Positions 17,856-26,740 of a stretch of 64,000 nucleotides of DNA are shown here, in pieces. The stretch lies in the NCBI RefSeq assembly GCF_017498525.1, contig NZ_CP071796.1, forward strand, positions 1,302,001 to 1,366,000, given 5' to 3'. The notes under the pieces are model-generated. The model did not search any database. It saw only the letters and a program-made list of their open reading frames with translations, and was not told the DNA's origin. The first letter of the stretch is position 1, and the number at the start of each line of letters is the position of its first letter. The position numbers and the translations under genes are program-made. This DNA comes from Ottowia testudinis (GTDB lineage: Bacteria; Pseudomonadota; Gammaproteobacteria; Burkholderiales; Burkholderiaceae_C).

Positions 17856-19064
17856 TCAGCCCAGCACCGTCTGCGCGACGATGTTGCGTTGCACTTCGTT
17901 GCTGCCGCCGTAGATCGTCGTCTTGCGGTAGTTGAAGTAGGTGGGCGCCAGCGTGGCGTTGGCCACGTCGCCACCCGGAAAGCCCTGCAACCCGGCTGCC
18001 GCGGCCTGATCGCCCTGCCAGCCGGCGTCCATCGCCTCGTGGATGTAGGGCAGGCTGTAGGGGCCGGCGGCCAGCATCATCAGTTCGCTGTAGCGCTGCT
18101 GGATTTCGCTGCCCTTGATCTTCAGCAGGCCGGCGATGTCGAGCGGGTTCTTGCCGCTCTTTTCCATCGACAACACGCGCAGCACCATCATCTCCAGCGC
18201 CACGATGTCCACCTCCAGCAGCGCGATCTGGTCGCGAAAGCGCATGTCGTCATATACGCCCTCGGCCTTGGCGATGCGCTTGAGGCGCTCCAGCTCGCGC
18301 TTGGCGCGGTTCACGTCGGCGATGTTGGTGCGCTCGTGGCTCAGCAGGTGCTTGGCGTAGGTCCAGCCCTTGTTCTCTTCGCCGATCAGGTTTTCCACCG
18401 GCACCTCGACGTTGTCAAAGAACACGTCGTTGACTTCGCACTCGCCGTCCAGCAGCTTGATCGGCCGCACGCTCACGCCGGGCGACTTCATGTCGATCAG
18501 CAAGAACGAAATGCCGGTCTGCGGCTTGCCTTCGTTGCTGGTGCGCACCAGGTTGAACATCCATTCGCCGTACTGGCCCAGGGTGGTCCAGGTCTTCTGG
18601 CCGTTGACGATGTATTTGTCGCCCTGCCTTTCGGCCTTGGTGCGCACGCTGGCCAGATCGGAGCCTGATCCTGGCTCGCTGTAGCCCTGGCTCCACCACA
18701 CCTCGCCCGAGGCGATGCCGGGCAGAAAGCGCTCTTGCTGCGCCTTGCTGCCGTAGGCCATGATGACCGGCGCCACCATCACCGGGCCAAACGGCACGAT
18801 GCGCGGCGCGCCGGCCATGGCCAGTTCTTCTTCAAACAAATGCTTTTGCACGGCCGTCCAGCCGGGGCCGCCGAACTGCGCTGGCCAGCCGTAGCCCAGC
18901 CAGCCCTTTTTACCCAGGATCTTGGCCCAGGTCTGCATGTCATCGCGGGTCAGGCGCTGCGCCTTGTGCACCTTGTCGGACAGCGCCTTGGGCAGCGCGT
19001 CCTTGACCCAGGCGCGAATCTCGTCGCGGAATTTCAGCTCGTCGGGGGTGAATGCCAGATCCAT
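17856..19064 (-). CDS. pimC: Acyl-CoA dehydrogenase, pimeloyl-CoA dehydrogenase large-subunit type
   Basis: 402 residues. Key blocks are WWSQGYSEPGSGSDLASVRT (substrate and FAD contact), YIVNGQKTWTTLGQYGEWMF and the C-terminal IYGGSNEVQRNIVAQTVLG. The PimC type forms a heteromer with the PimD type to dehydrogenate medium dicarboxylyl-CoA. It is followed by pimD and preceded by yceH, whose stop is three bases before this start, so yceH, this gene and pimD are one likely transcript. Confidence 0.87.
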   Translation of the reverse strand: MDLAFTPDELKFRDEIRAWVKDALPKALSDKVHKAQRLTRDDMQTWAKILGKKGWLGYGWPAQFGGPGWTAVQKHLFEEELAMAGAPRIVPFGPVMVAPVIMAYGSKAQQERFLPGIASGEVWWSQGYSEPGSGSDLASVRTKAERQGDKYIVNGQKTWTTLGQYGEWMFNLVRTSNEGKPQTGISFLLIDMKSPGVSVRPIKLLDGECEVNDVFFDNVEVPVENLIGEENKGWTYAKHLLSHERTNIADVNRAKRELERLKRIAKAEGVYDDMRFRDQIALLEVDIVALEMMVLRVLSMEKSGKNPLDIAGLLKIKGSEIQQRYSELMMLAAGPYSLPYIHEAMDAGWQGDQAAAAGLQGFPGGDVANATLAPTYFNYRKTTIYGGSNEVQRNIVAQTVLG

Positions 19065-19067
19065 CGC

Positions 19068-19778
19068 TCAAGTCTCCAGTGAGTCCTCATTTTTAGCATG
19101 GGCGTTCGCCGCCTCCGGTTGCACAGGCGACACGCCCAGCTCGGCGCACAGGCGCTCGACGGTGGCGCGCAGCGCGGCGACTTCAGCCTCCAGCAGGCTG
19201 AGGCGGTCATTTTGGCCGCTCGCGCCCGCCGATCCAGCGCAAGCAGCTATTAAATGAGGAGTGTTCTCCATCGGCCCGCACAGCAGATGCGCCCAGCGGT
19301 CCTCGCGCGTGCCGGGCGTGCGCGGCAGCTTGATGACTAGCGGCCCGCCCTTGTCGTCGCCGCGCTCGGCCAGCTCGTGCAAGAAACCTTCGACCGACGA
19401 GATGTCAGCAAATCGGTACCAGCGCTCGGTGTTGATGCGCAGCTCGCCCGCCGTCTGCGGCCCGCGCAGCATCAGCAGGCCCAGCAGCACCGCCGACTGC
19501 TCGGGCACGCCCATGCCGCGCTGAAAGTGGTGTTCGTATTTGGCGACCCGGCTGCCGTGTTGCTGGGTCACCAGGCCCAGCGTTTTCAGGTCGTCCAGCG
19601 CGGCCTGCGCTTCGGCCTCGGTCACGTTCATCACTGGCTCGCGGCTGGTTTTCTGGTTGCAGCCCGTCACCACGCCGTTCAGTGACAGCGGATAGGTGTC
19701 GGGCACCGTGCGGGCTTTTTCCATCAGCGTGGCCAGCACGCGGGCTTCGGTGGGGGAGAGGGGGCGGATCGTGTTCAT
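19068..19778 (-). CDS. YceH/DUF480 family protein
   Basis: 236 residues. [20 protein letters not shown] and [20 protein letters not shown] mark the first winged-helix unit of DUF480, and [17 protein letters not shown] the second. YceH proteins have two winged-helix domains and unclear function. The C-terminal region ([20 protein letters not shown]) is variable, contains a coiled-coil-like tail, and part of it is encoded by a copy of the dispersed repeat. It is the first gene of a likely operon with the two acyl-CoA dehydrogenases. Confidence 0.9.
   Translation of the reverse strand: MNTIRPLSPTEARVLATLMEKARTVPDTYPLSLNGVVTGCNQKTSREPVMNVTEAEAQAALDDLKTLGLVTQQHGSRVAKYEHHFQRGMGVPEQSAVLLGLLMLRGPQTAGELRINTERWYRFADISSVEGFLHELAERGDDKGGPLVIKLPRTPGTREDRWAHLLCGPMENTPHLIAACAGSAGASGQNDRLSLLEAEVAALRATVERLCAELGVSPVQPEAANAHAKNEDSLET
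19215..19260 (-). repeat. Dispersed palindromic repeat copy inside yceH
   Basis: The stretch CCAGCGCAAGCAGCTATTAA is nearly identical to the tail of intergenic copies and is read in frame as part of [10 protein letters not shown]. Confidence 0.75.
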
Positions 19779-19948
19779 GGGCGGTCAGGCGCAGCGAAAG
19801 GGCGCTGGCAAATCAAAGCGCGGCAAGCTTTTTCTGCTGTTCTTGGGCGCGCGCAAGTCGGCATTGTCCCTAGGCGGTGCATAGCGATTGCTCTTTATAG
19901 TATTTGCCGGATTAGTTGTTTTTTTGGGCTGTTCGATCAGGAGTGCGT

Positions 19949-21076
19949 ATGCGATATGTTTTGAGAGTCTTGGGTGCGGCAGGGATCGCATTCGCCGGTA
20001 CCGCAATGGCGCAGGAAACCGTGGTCAGAATCGCGCATGTGGCGCCGATCTCCGGATCGCAGGCCCATTGGGGCAAGGATAACGAGAACGGCGTGCGCAT
20101 GGCCATCGACGACCTCAACAAGCAGGCCATCTCCATCGGCGGCAAGCCGGTCAAGTGGGTGCTTCAGCCCGAGGACGATGCGGGCGACCCGAAACAGGGT
20201 GCCGCCGTGGCGCAAAAATTGTGCGACAGCAAGGTCAATGGCGTCGTCGGGCACTTCAATTCCGGTACCACCATTCCGGCGTCGCGCATCTATCACGATT
20301 GCGGCATACCCATGATCACAGCGGGTGCCACCAACCCTGGCGTCACCGCACCGGGCTACCCGGAAATCTTCCGCGTCATCCCCCATGACGGCGCGATGGC
20401 CGAGGCACTGGCGGCCTACGTCGCCCAAACGCTGAAGCTCAAGACCATTGCCATCATCGACGACCGCACGGCCTACGGCCAGGGCTTGGCGGATCTGTTC
20501 GAGCGGGCGGTGAAGGCCAAGGGCATTCAGGTTGCCGACCGTCAGTTCACGACCGACAAGGCCACCGACTTCATGGCGATCTTGACCGCCACCAAAGCCA
20601 AGCGGCCGGATGCTGTTTTCTTTGGCGGCATGGACGCTCAGGGCGGGCCGATGCTGCGCCAGATGGAGCAGTTGGGCATGGCCAACATGCGGTTCCTGGG
20701 CGGTGAAGGTGTCTGCACGCCCAAGATGTCGGAACTGGCGGCCAACGCCAAGACCCTCGGCAACGTGATCTGCACGGCCGGCGGGCCGTCGATTCAGAAA
20801 ATGCCCGGCGGCGTGGCGTGGAAGCAGCGCTATGACGCCGCGTTCCCCAACCAATTCCAGATCTACAGTCCGTACAACTACGACGCCATGATGGTGATGG
20901 CGGAGGCGATGAAACGCGCCAATTCCACCGACCCGAAGGTCTTTGTACCCAAGCTGAAGGATGTCAGCCACAAGGGCGTGACGGCCCAGATCGAGTTCGA
21001 CGCCCGCCATGAACTGAAGAACCCGGCCATTACGCTGGCCGTCTTCAAGGATGGCAAGCCGGTGCCGATGGACTGA
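19949..21076 (+). CDS. Branched-chain amino-acid-type ABC substrate-binding protein
   Basis: 375 residues. MRYVLRVLGAAGIAFAGTAM-AQ is a Sec signal peptide; the mature part is a LivJ/LivK-type two-lobed binding protein with APISGSQAHWGKDNENGVRM and VVGHFNSGTTIPASRIYHD. CAGGAG precedes the ATG. It would bind branched-chain or related amino acids in the periplasm. No permease or ATPase genes follow: the next gene, 21 bases on, is an FAD amino-acid oxidase-like enzyme, which suggests uptake and oxidation of a shared substrate with membrane components encoded elsewhere. Confidence 0.9.
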   Translation: MRYVLRVLGAAGIAFAGTAMAQETVVRIAHVAPISGSQAHWGKDNENGVRMAIDDLNKQAISIGGKPVKWVLQPEDDAGDPKQGAAVAQKLCDSKVNGVVGHFNSGTTIPASRIYHDCGIPMITAGATNPGVTAPGYPEIFRVIPHDGAMAEALAAYVAQTLKLKTIAIIDDRTAYGQGLADLFERAVKAKGIQVADRQFTTDKATDFMAILTATKAKRPDAVFFGGMDAQGGPMLRQMEQLGMANMRFLGGEGVCTPKMSELAANAKTLGNVICTAGGPSIQKMPGGVAWKQRYDAAFPNQFQIYSPYNYDAMMVMAEAMKRANSTDPKVFVPKLKDVSHKGVTAQIEFDARHELKNPAITLAVFKDGKPVPMD

Positions 21077-21097
21077 CCGAGACGGTGCCCTGCGTTG

Positions 21098-22228
21098 GTG
21101 CAAAAGTATGAGGTAGCTATCGTCGGCGCGGGCATCGCGGGCGCCTCCGTGGCCTGGCAGCTCGCGCGGGCTGGTCGCAGCGTGGTGTTGCTGGAGCGCG
21201 AGGCGCAGCCCGGCACGCACAGCACCGGCCGTTCGGCTGCGGTTTTTCTCGAAAGCTACGGCCCGGCCGGCGTGCGCGCGCTCACGCGGGCGGGGCGGGA
21301 GTTCTATCTTCAGCCGCCGGCGGGTTTCGCGGCCACGGCCCTGCTGACGCCGCGCCCGATCCTGTTCGTGGCGACGCCCGATCAGCACGACCAGCTGATC
21401 ACCTTGCACGACACCCTGGTGGCCGAAGGTGCGCGGCTTGAATGGCTGCACGGCGAGCAGATCACGGCGCGCGTGCCGGTGCTGCGGCCTGGCCGGTTTA
21501 GCCAAGCGCTGCTGGACAGTGACGGCTTCGACATCGATGTCCACACGCTGTTGCAGGCGTATCTGTGGGGCGCGCGCCAGGCAGGCGCCGTTTGGATGGG
21601 CGATGCCGAGGTGAGCGCGGCCGAGCGCCATGCGAGGGGCTGGAGAATCGGGCTGACGGGCGGCAGGGCCGTTCGTGCGGACATCGTCGTGAATGCGGCG
21701 GGCGCCTGGGCCGATGAGGTGGCGGCGCTGTTTGGCGTGTGCCCGATCGGGCTGCAACCCCGGCGCCGCAGCGCGTTCACCTTCCGTGCGCCCGAGGGAA
21801 TTGACGCCGCCAGCTGGCCGATGGTGTTCGACGTGGACGAGACCTGGTACTTCAAGCCGGACGCGGGGCAGATGCTTGGCTCGCCGGCCAACGCCGACCC
21901 GGTGCCTGCGCACGATGTGCAGCCGGAAGAGCTCGACATCGCACTGGGGATGCACCGCATTGAGGAGGCGACCACGTTTCACATCGCCCGGCCCACCGCC
22001 ACATGGGCCGGTTTGCGCAGCTTCGCGCCGGACGGTGAGATCGTGATCGGATTCGACCCCGAAGACCCCGGCTTTTTCTGGCTGGCGGGCCAGGGCGGCT
22101 ACGGCATTCACAGCGCGGCCGGCGCCAGTCTGCTGGCGGCTGGCCTGATTCAGGGCGGCGCGCTGCCCGATGAACTGGCGCGGCATGGGGTGGACCCGGC
22201 CTTGGTTTCACCGGCGCGCTTGCGCTGA
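21098..22228 (+). CDS. FAD-dependent amino-acid oxidase/dehydrogenase (DAO family), paralogue 1
   Basis: 376 residues from a GTG at 21098 (a TTG one codon earlier is equally possible). The dinucleotide site is VAIVGAGIAGASVAWQL with LLEREAQPGTHSTGRSAA after it; the C-terminal GQGGYGIHSAAGASLLAAGL closes the FAD fold. This is the DadA/glycine-oxidase superfamily; the substrate is unknown. It follows an amino-acid-type binding protein gene by 21 bases. A close paralogue, colinear without gaps over long stretches, is at 31149-32279. Confidence 0.87.
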   Translation: MQKYEVAIVGAGIAGASVAWQLARAGRSVVLLEREAQPGTHSTGRSAAVFLESYGPAGVRALTRAGREFYLQPPAGFAATALLTPRPILFVATPDQHDQLITLHDTLVAEGARLEWLHGEQITARVPVLRPGRFSQALLDSDGFDIDVHTLLQAYLWGARQAGAVWMGDAEVSAAERHARGWRIGLTGGRAVRADIVVNAAGAWADEVAALFGVCPIGLQPRRRSAFTFRAPEGIDAASWPMVFDVDETWYFKPDAGQMLGSPANADPVPAHDVQPEELDIALGMHRIEEATTFHIARPTATWAGLRSFAPDGEIVIGFDPEDPGFFWLAGQGGYGIHSAAGASLLAAGLIQGGALPDELARHGVDPALVSPARLR

Positions 22229-22375
22229 TTGCCAAGGTGGCCGCCATCCGGTTGCCGGGCCGTGACGCCAGCGGTGCGGCTGGCCTGGATGGCATTGAAA
22301 GCCCCGCCCGGTAAACCGAACTGGCTTTGGCAGCCGGGTCAGAAGAACGGGGCCGACGAGGATAATTCACACGTC

Positions 22376-22957
22376 ATGAACAACCTCGTCATACTGATTT
22401 CCGGCACCGGCTCCAACATGGCCGCCATCGTGCGGGCGGCCGAGCGCGAGCGCTGGGCTGAGCGCCTGGGCGCGCGCGTGGCGGCCGTCATCAGCAACCG
22501 GCCCGGTGCGAAGGGGCTGGACTTTGCCCGAGAGCGCGGCATGGCCACGGCGGTGGTTGATCACAAGGCATTTGACGGACGCGAGGCGTTCGACGCCGCG
22601 CTCATGCGGGCCATCGATGTCCACCAACCCGCGCTGGTGGTGCTGGCCGGCTTCATGCGGATCCTGACGCCCGGCTTCGTGGCGCATTACGCGGGGCGGC
22701 TGGTCAACATCCACCCCAGCCTGCTGCCGGCCTTCCCCGGCCTGCACACGCACCAGCGCGCGCTGGACGAAGGCTGCAAGCTGGCCGGCGCCACGGTGCA
22801 CCGCGTCACGGCCGAGCTGGACCACGGCGAGATCCTGGCCCAGGCCGCGGTGCCGGTGCTGCCGGGCGACACGGCCGACACGCTGGCCGCCCGCGTGCTG
22901 ACGCAAGAGCACCTGATCTACCCGCAGGCGGTGGCTTATTTGCTATCTAAAAAATAG
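22376..22957 (+). CDS. purN: Phosphoribosylglycinamide formyltransferase
   Basis: 193 residues. VILISGTGSNMAAIV binds the ribotide phosphate; the catalytic centre is VNIHPSLLPAFPGLHTHQRA (Asn and His), with the later THRVTAELDHGEI-like stretch VHRVTAELDHGEILAQAAV carrying the catalytic Asp. It formylates GAR with 10-formyl-THF in purine synthesis. The C-terminus AVAYLLSKK and the stop codon are encoded by the start of a dispersed repeat copy. 147 bases without features separate it from the oxidase gene. Confidence 0.95.
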   Translation: MNNLVILISGTGSNMAAIVRAAERERWAERLGARVAAVISNRPGAKGLDFARERGMATAVVDHKAFDGREAFDAALMRAIDVHQPALVVLAGFMRILTPGFVAHYAGRLVNIHPSLLPAFPGLHTHQRALDEGCKLAGATVHRVTAELDHGEILAQAAVPVLPGDTADTLAARVLTQEHLIYPQAVAYLLSKK

Positions 22958-22997
22958 CTGATCGCGCTGATTGGGAAAGCGCTAGGGCTGTTTTTCA
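22935..22997 (+). repeat. Dispersed palindromic repeat overlapping the purN stop
   Basis: TTGCTATCTAAAAAATAGCT, then GATCGCGCTGATTGGGAAAG and CGCTAGGGCTGTTTTT. It supplies the last codons and stop of purN. Confidence 0.85.
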
Positions 22998-23131
22998 TCA
23001 TTGAACATGCGGGGTGCCCGATGCCGCTTGGCGTTGCTCAAACGCCGCGCCCCGCGCGCCGAGCCTGCCGCCAAAGGCATGAATTCGTTCTAATACCATT
23101 CACAAATCGATAACAAGAAAGGGTGGCGCCG

Positions 23132-25018
23132 ATGGAGCGGGCCGAATTCATGCACCTGCTGCGTCTGTCCGAGCAGGCCAGTGAGGAAGACAGTGCGCGC
23201 TACCGGCGCAACGTGTGGCTGTTCGCCGCGCTGGGGTATGCCTGGGTCATCGGCTGCGGGCTGCTGGCGCTGCTGATTCTGGGCGGCATTGCCTATGGCG
23301 TGACGCACGGCGGGCGTTTTCGCGCCGGCTACATCTGGGCGATTCTGGGCGCGGGCGGCCTGCTGTGGGTCAGCCTGAAAGCACTGTGGCTGCGGTTGGA
23401 GCCGCCGCAGGGGCAGCAGCTCAAGCGCGACGACGCGCCGGCGCTGTTTGACTTGCTCGACCGCATCCGCACCAAGATCAAGGGCCCGCCGATCCACCGC
23501 GTGCTGCTTGACGACGAGTACAACGCCAGCATCCAGCAACACCCGCGCTTTGGCATTTTTGGCGGCGCCATCAACACGCTCACCGTGGGCTTGCCGCTGC
23601 TGATGGCGCTCGACACGCGCCGCTTCGCGGCCGTGCTGGCGCACGAATACGGCCACCTGCGCGGCGACCACGGCCGCTTTGCCGCCTGGATCTACCGCAG
23701 CCGCCTGTCGTGGGCCCAACTGCACGAGGGCCTGTCGCGCGACAGCGGCGTGGCCAGCTGGGCCACCAACGCATTTCTCAACTGGTACTTTCCGCGCTTT
23801 GCGGCCAAGACCTTTGCCTTGGCGCGGCAGGACGAATACGAGGCCGACCGCATCGCCGGGCGCATCGCCGGTGCCGACGTGGCCGCGGCCGCGCTGATCG
23901 AAGTGGCCGTCAAGGGCGCCTGGCTGAACGAGCAGTTCTGGGCCGCGCACTGGCGCGCCGCTGGTGCGCAGCCGCTGCCGGTGGGGCCCTTCGGCGCCAT
24001 GCGCACGCTGCTGGCGCAGCCGCTCGATGCCGCCTTCGCGCAGGATGCACTGCGCGCCGAACTCAAAGCGCTGCCCGCCGTGGACGACACCCATCCCGGG
24101 CTGCGCGACCGGCTGGAAGCGCTGGACGCCGCCAAGAAGCTGCCCGATTGGTCCGCCAAATCGGCCATGGGCCTGTTGGCCGACCGGCGCCGCTGGATCG
24201 CGCAGTTCGACAGCGCCTGGTGCAAGGCCAACGCCACCGCCTGGAAGCAGCACCACGCCTGCCTGGGCCGCATGCGACAGCGGCTCGACTACCTGCACGG
24301 CCGCGCCGGCAGCGCCAACGCCGCCGAGTGGACCGAGATGGGCGAGCTGACCCACCGGCTCGATGCCACCGCGCCCGTGGCCGCGCTGTTCGAGCGTGCG
24401 CTGGCGCAAACGCCCGGCTACCCCGGCGCACTGCGCGGCTTGGTTGCCGCGCTGCCGCCCGGCGACGCGCGGCGCATGGCCTTGATCGAGCAACTGCACG
24501 ACGCCAGCGCGCCGCACCGCTGGTGGGCCGCGCGCCAGGCCGTCGCCACGCTGGAGCGCGCGGTCGCAGAAGGGCACGGTGGCGACGCTGACTTAAAGCG
24601 CTGGCGCGAGCGCTTGAAGCAGGCCGAGGACGCCGAACAGCGCGCCTGGGAAGAACTGGCCGAGCCGCCGCACCTGCAAGGCATCAGCCGCCATGACCTG
24701 AACGAGTTCGAGCTGGGCGAGCTGCAAGGCGCGCTGGCGCGCTTCGGCCACGTGCAGACCGCCTGGCTGGTGAGCAAGCGGCTGAAGGAGTTTGCCTGGC
24801 GCCGTGCCTATCTGTTGCTGGTCGAGCTGCCCGGTTACGACGACGAAACACGCTACGCGATGTGCCGCCACCTGGAGCAATTGCTGGACCTGCCCGGCCC
24901 CGTGCTGGCGCTGTGGGCGGGGCATGATCCGACGCTGCAGGACATCCAGCGCCAATGTTTTGAGCCGGTATATGTGGCGCCAGCGCCTGCCGCGCGCCAG
25001 GGTGCGTCCACCCGGTAG
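23132..25018 (+). CDS. M48-family membrane metalloprotease with long C-terminal region
   Basis: 628 residues. Two membrane segments lie at about 30-55 and 65-85. The zinc site is HEYGH at 171-175 within AVLAHEYGHLRGDH, with the third ligand in RQDEYEADRIAG. The remaining 350 residues are helical and alanine-rich, probably tetratricopeptide-like, and distinctive of a subgroup of HtpX/M48-like proteins in Betaproteobacteria. Start at 23132 has AAGAAAGGG upstream. Likely role: quality control at the inner membrane; substrate unknown. Confidence 0.85.
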   Translation: MERAEFMHLLRLSEQASEEDSARYRRNVWLFAALGYAWVIGCGLLALLILGGIAYGVTHGGRFRAGYIWAILGAGGLLWVSLKALWLRLEPPQGQQLKRDDAPALFDLLDRIRTKIKGPPIHRVLLDDEYNASIQQHPRFGIFGGAINTLTVGLPLLMALDTRRFAAVLAHEYGHLRGDHGRFAAWIYRSRLSWAQLHEGLSRDSGVASWATNAFLNWYFPRFAAKTFALARQDEYEADRIAGRIAGADVAAAALIEVAVKGAWLNEQFWAAHWRAAGAQPLPVGPFGAMRTLLAQPLDAAFAQDALRAELKALPAVDDTHPGLRDRLEALDAAKKLPDWSAKSAMGLLADRRRWIAQFDSAWCKANATAWKQHHACLGRMRQRLDYLHGRAGSANAAEWTEMGELTHRLDATAPVAALFERALAQTPGYPGALRGLVAALPPGDARRMALIEQLHDASAPHRWWAARQAVATLERAVAEGHGGDADLKRWRERLKQAEDAEQRAWEELAEPPHLQGISRHDLNEFELGELQGALARFGHVQTAWLVSKRLKEFAWRRAYLLLVELPGYDDETRYAMCRHLEQLLDLPGPVLALWAGHDPTLQDIQRQCFEPVYVAPAPAARQGASTR

Positions 25019-25076
25019 CTATTATTAGAGTAGCTGCTCGCGCTGGTCAGTCAAGCGCTAGAGCCCTTTTTTATCA
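25015..25076 (+). repeat. Dispersed palindromic repeat copy
   Basis: TATTATTAGAGTAGCTGCTC, then GCGCTGGTCAGTCAAGCGCT and AGAGCCCTTTTTT. It starts at the stop codon of the M48 gene and lies at the same relative position as the 25862 copy with respect to each immunity-gene copy. Confidence 0.9.
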
Positions 25077-25127
25077 TGATCGGGTTTTTTCGGCGGAACC
25101 GGCTCACGCGTGTCTTACCATGCCTGG

Positions 25128-25847
25128 TCAAGGGCGGATCGGGTGCTGCTCGGCCTGCTCGCGGTACACCCGCATGTGGTCGCCGCGCAGTGCCTCCCGC
25201 ATCTCCTTGAGCCAGGGGTGATCGGGCAACTGATAGTCATACAACTCCGGCTGCCAAATGCGGCTGACCATCTGGTCTTCCAAGTCGACCAGAAACGGCT
25301 CGGTATGCCGCCCCACCGGATCGGCCAGCAGCATCACGCGGCGGGCGCTGACCATGTCGTCCTTCAAATTGACCTTGCTCAAGTCGAGGCCCCAGCGCCA
25401 GTCGGGGTTGCCGCGCCGGATCACTTCGCCCAGCAGGATGGCCACGTCCAGCGCCATCGACAGGGCGATGTGGTCGCGGTCGCGTGGCAGGTCCAGCCAC
25501 CGGGTGGCGCCCCACTCGGGCCGGGCCACGCTGGGCCATTCGCGTGCGGCCCAGTCGTTGAGCGCATCGGCCAGGTTGGCGCCATGCACCAGGGAGTCGG
25601 CCAGCGCGGGCGCGGTGTCGATGCCAGCGCGCTGCTGCACCAGGGCGCTGACCAGGGCCAAGCGTTCGTCGCGATGCGCCAGAAACCATTCCAAATTCTC
25701 GTGGGCCTGGGCGATGCTCACGTCTTTGCCACAGCCCGGGTGCGGCAGCAGGTAGGGCGGGTAATCGGCCAAGGTAAGGGCCAATCCGCTGACGGACGGG
25801 GCGCTGGCGGGCTGGCGGGTCAGCAGGGATTTGAGCTTGTCGAACAT
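25128..25847 (-). CDS. Probable immunity protein, tandem copy 2
   Basis: 239 residues from 25847 (MFDKLKSLLTRQPA); a longer reading upstream enters the repeat. No known family recognised. The protein is acidic to neutral, soluble and rich in tryptophan; notable stretches are ADYPPYLLPHPG, SIAQAHENLEWFLAHRDERL, LGEVIRRGNPDWRWGLDLSK and a C-terminal YREQAEQHPIRP. It is a direct tandem duplicate of the gene at 25958, offset exactly 830 bases. Its position behind a putative nuclease toxin, plus duplication with divergent ends, suggests an immunity protein; this is inference. Confidence 0.6.
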   Translation of the reverse strand: MFDKLKSLLTRQPASAPSVSGLALTLADYPPYLLPHPGCGKDVSIAQAHENLEWFLAHRDERLALVSALVQQRAGIDTAPALADSLVHGANLADALNDWAAREWPSVARPEWGATRWLDLPRDRDHIALSMALDVAILLGEVIRRGNPDWRWGLDLSKVNLKDDMVSARRVMLLADPVGRHTEPFLVDLEDQMVSRIWQPELYDYQLPDHPWLKEMREALRGDHMRVYREQAEQHPIRP

Positions 25848-25861
25848 GGCGCGGAAGTTCA

Positions 25862-25916
25862 AAAAGAATAGCTGCTCGCGCTGGTCTGGCGGGCGCTGGG
25901 GGCAGATTTGGTTGGG
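25862..25916 (+). repeat. Dispersed palindromic repeat copy between the tandem genes
   Basis: AAAAGAATAGCTGCTCGCGC, then TGGTCTGGCGGGCGCTGGGG. It corresponds to the 25015 copy and was probably duplicated with the gene. Confidence 0.85.
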
Positions 25917-25957
25917 TTTTCCGCAGGCCGGCTTGCCGGTGTCTTGCCGATGCCTGG

Positions 25958-26677
25958 TCAGGGGCGGATCGGGTACTGCTTGGCCTGTTCGCGGTACGCC
26001 TGCATGTGGTCGCCGCGCAGAGATTGCTCCACGACTCGGCGCCACGGGTGTCCGGGCAACTGGTAGTCATACAGCTTGGGTTGCCAGATGCGGCTGACCA
26101 TCTGGTCCTCCAGATCGAGCAGAAAGGGTTCGGTGTGCTGTCCCACCGGATCGGCCAACAGCATCACGCGGCGGGTACTGAGCATGCCGTCTTTCAGGTT
26201 GACCTTGCTCAAGTCCAGGCCCCAGCGCCAGTCGGGGTTGCCGCGCCGGATCACTTCGCCCAGCAGGATGGCCACGTCCAGCGCCATCGACAGGGCGATG
26301 TGGTCGCGATCACGCGGCAGGCTGGCCCACCGGGTGGCGCCCCACTCGGGCCGGGCCACGGCGGGCCATTCGCGTGCGGCCCAGTCGTTGAGTGCATCGG
26401 CCAAGTTGGCGCCATGCACCAGGGAGTCGGCCAGCGCGGGCGCGGTGTCGATGCCAGCGCGCTGCTGCACCAGGGCGCTGACCAGGGCCAAGCGTTCGTC
26501 GCGATGCGCCAGAAACCATTCCAAATTCTCGTGGGCCTGGGCGATGCTCACGTCTTTTCCGTAGCCCGGGTGCGGCAGCAGGTAGGGCGGGTAATCGGCC
26601 AAGGCAAGCGCCAGTCCGCTGACGGCCGGGGCGCCAGCGGGCTTGCGGGTCAGCAGGGATTTGAGTTTGTCGAACAT
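25958..26677 (-). CDS. Probable immunity protein, tandem copy 1
   Basis: 239 residues from 26677 (MFDKLKSLLTRKPA), directly downstream of the toxin gene with a 63-base gap. Nearly identical to copy 2 in the middle (about residues 40-160) but divergent at the C-terminus: GHPWRRVVEQSLRGDHMQAY here against DHPWLKEMREALRGDHMRVY there. Family unknown; no signal peptide or membrane segment, so it would act in the cytoplasm, fitting protection against a nuclease. The pair may bind toxin variants. Confidence 0.62.
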   Translation of the reverse strand: MFDKLKSLLTRKPAGAPAVSGLALALADYPPYLLPHPGYGKDVSIAQAHENLEWFLAHRDERLALVSALVQQRAGIDTAPALADSLVHGANLADALNDWAAREWPAVARPEWGATRWASLPRDRDHIALSMALDVAILLGEVIRRGNPDWRWGLDLSKVNLKDGMLSTRRVMLLADPVGQHTEPFLLDLEDQMVSRIWQPKLYDYQLPGHPWRRVVEQSLRGDHMQAYREQAKQYPIRP

Positions 26678-26740
26678 GGCGTCACGGCAGGCGTGTGTGC
26701 CTGAATGTGCCAGCCTTGGCACAACGGGGCGTGCGCGGGG

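Noticed and set aside
19937-22186. A 749-codon minus-strand frame opposite the binding-protein and oxidase genes
   Set aside because: Both plus-strand genes are certain; the frame crosses their junction and has shadow-like composition.
25015-25916. CRISPR array, because of spaced similar repeats
   Set aside because: Only two copies 830 bases apart, explained by a gene-sized tandem duplication; no regular spacers or cas genes.
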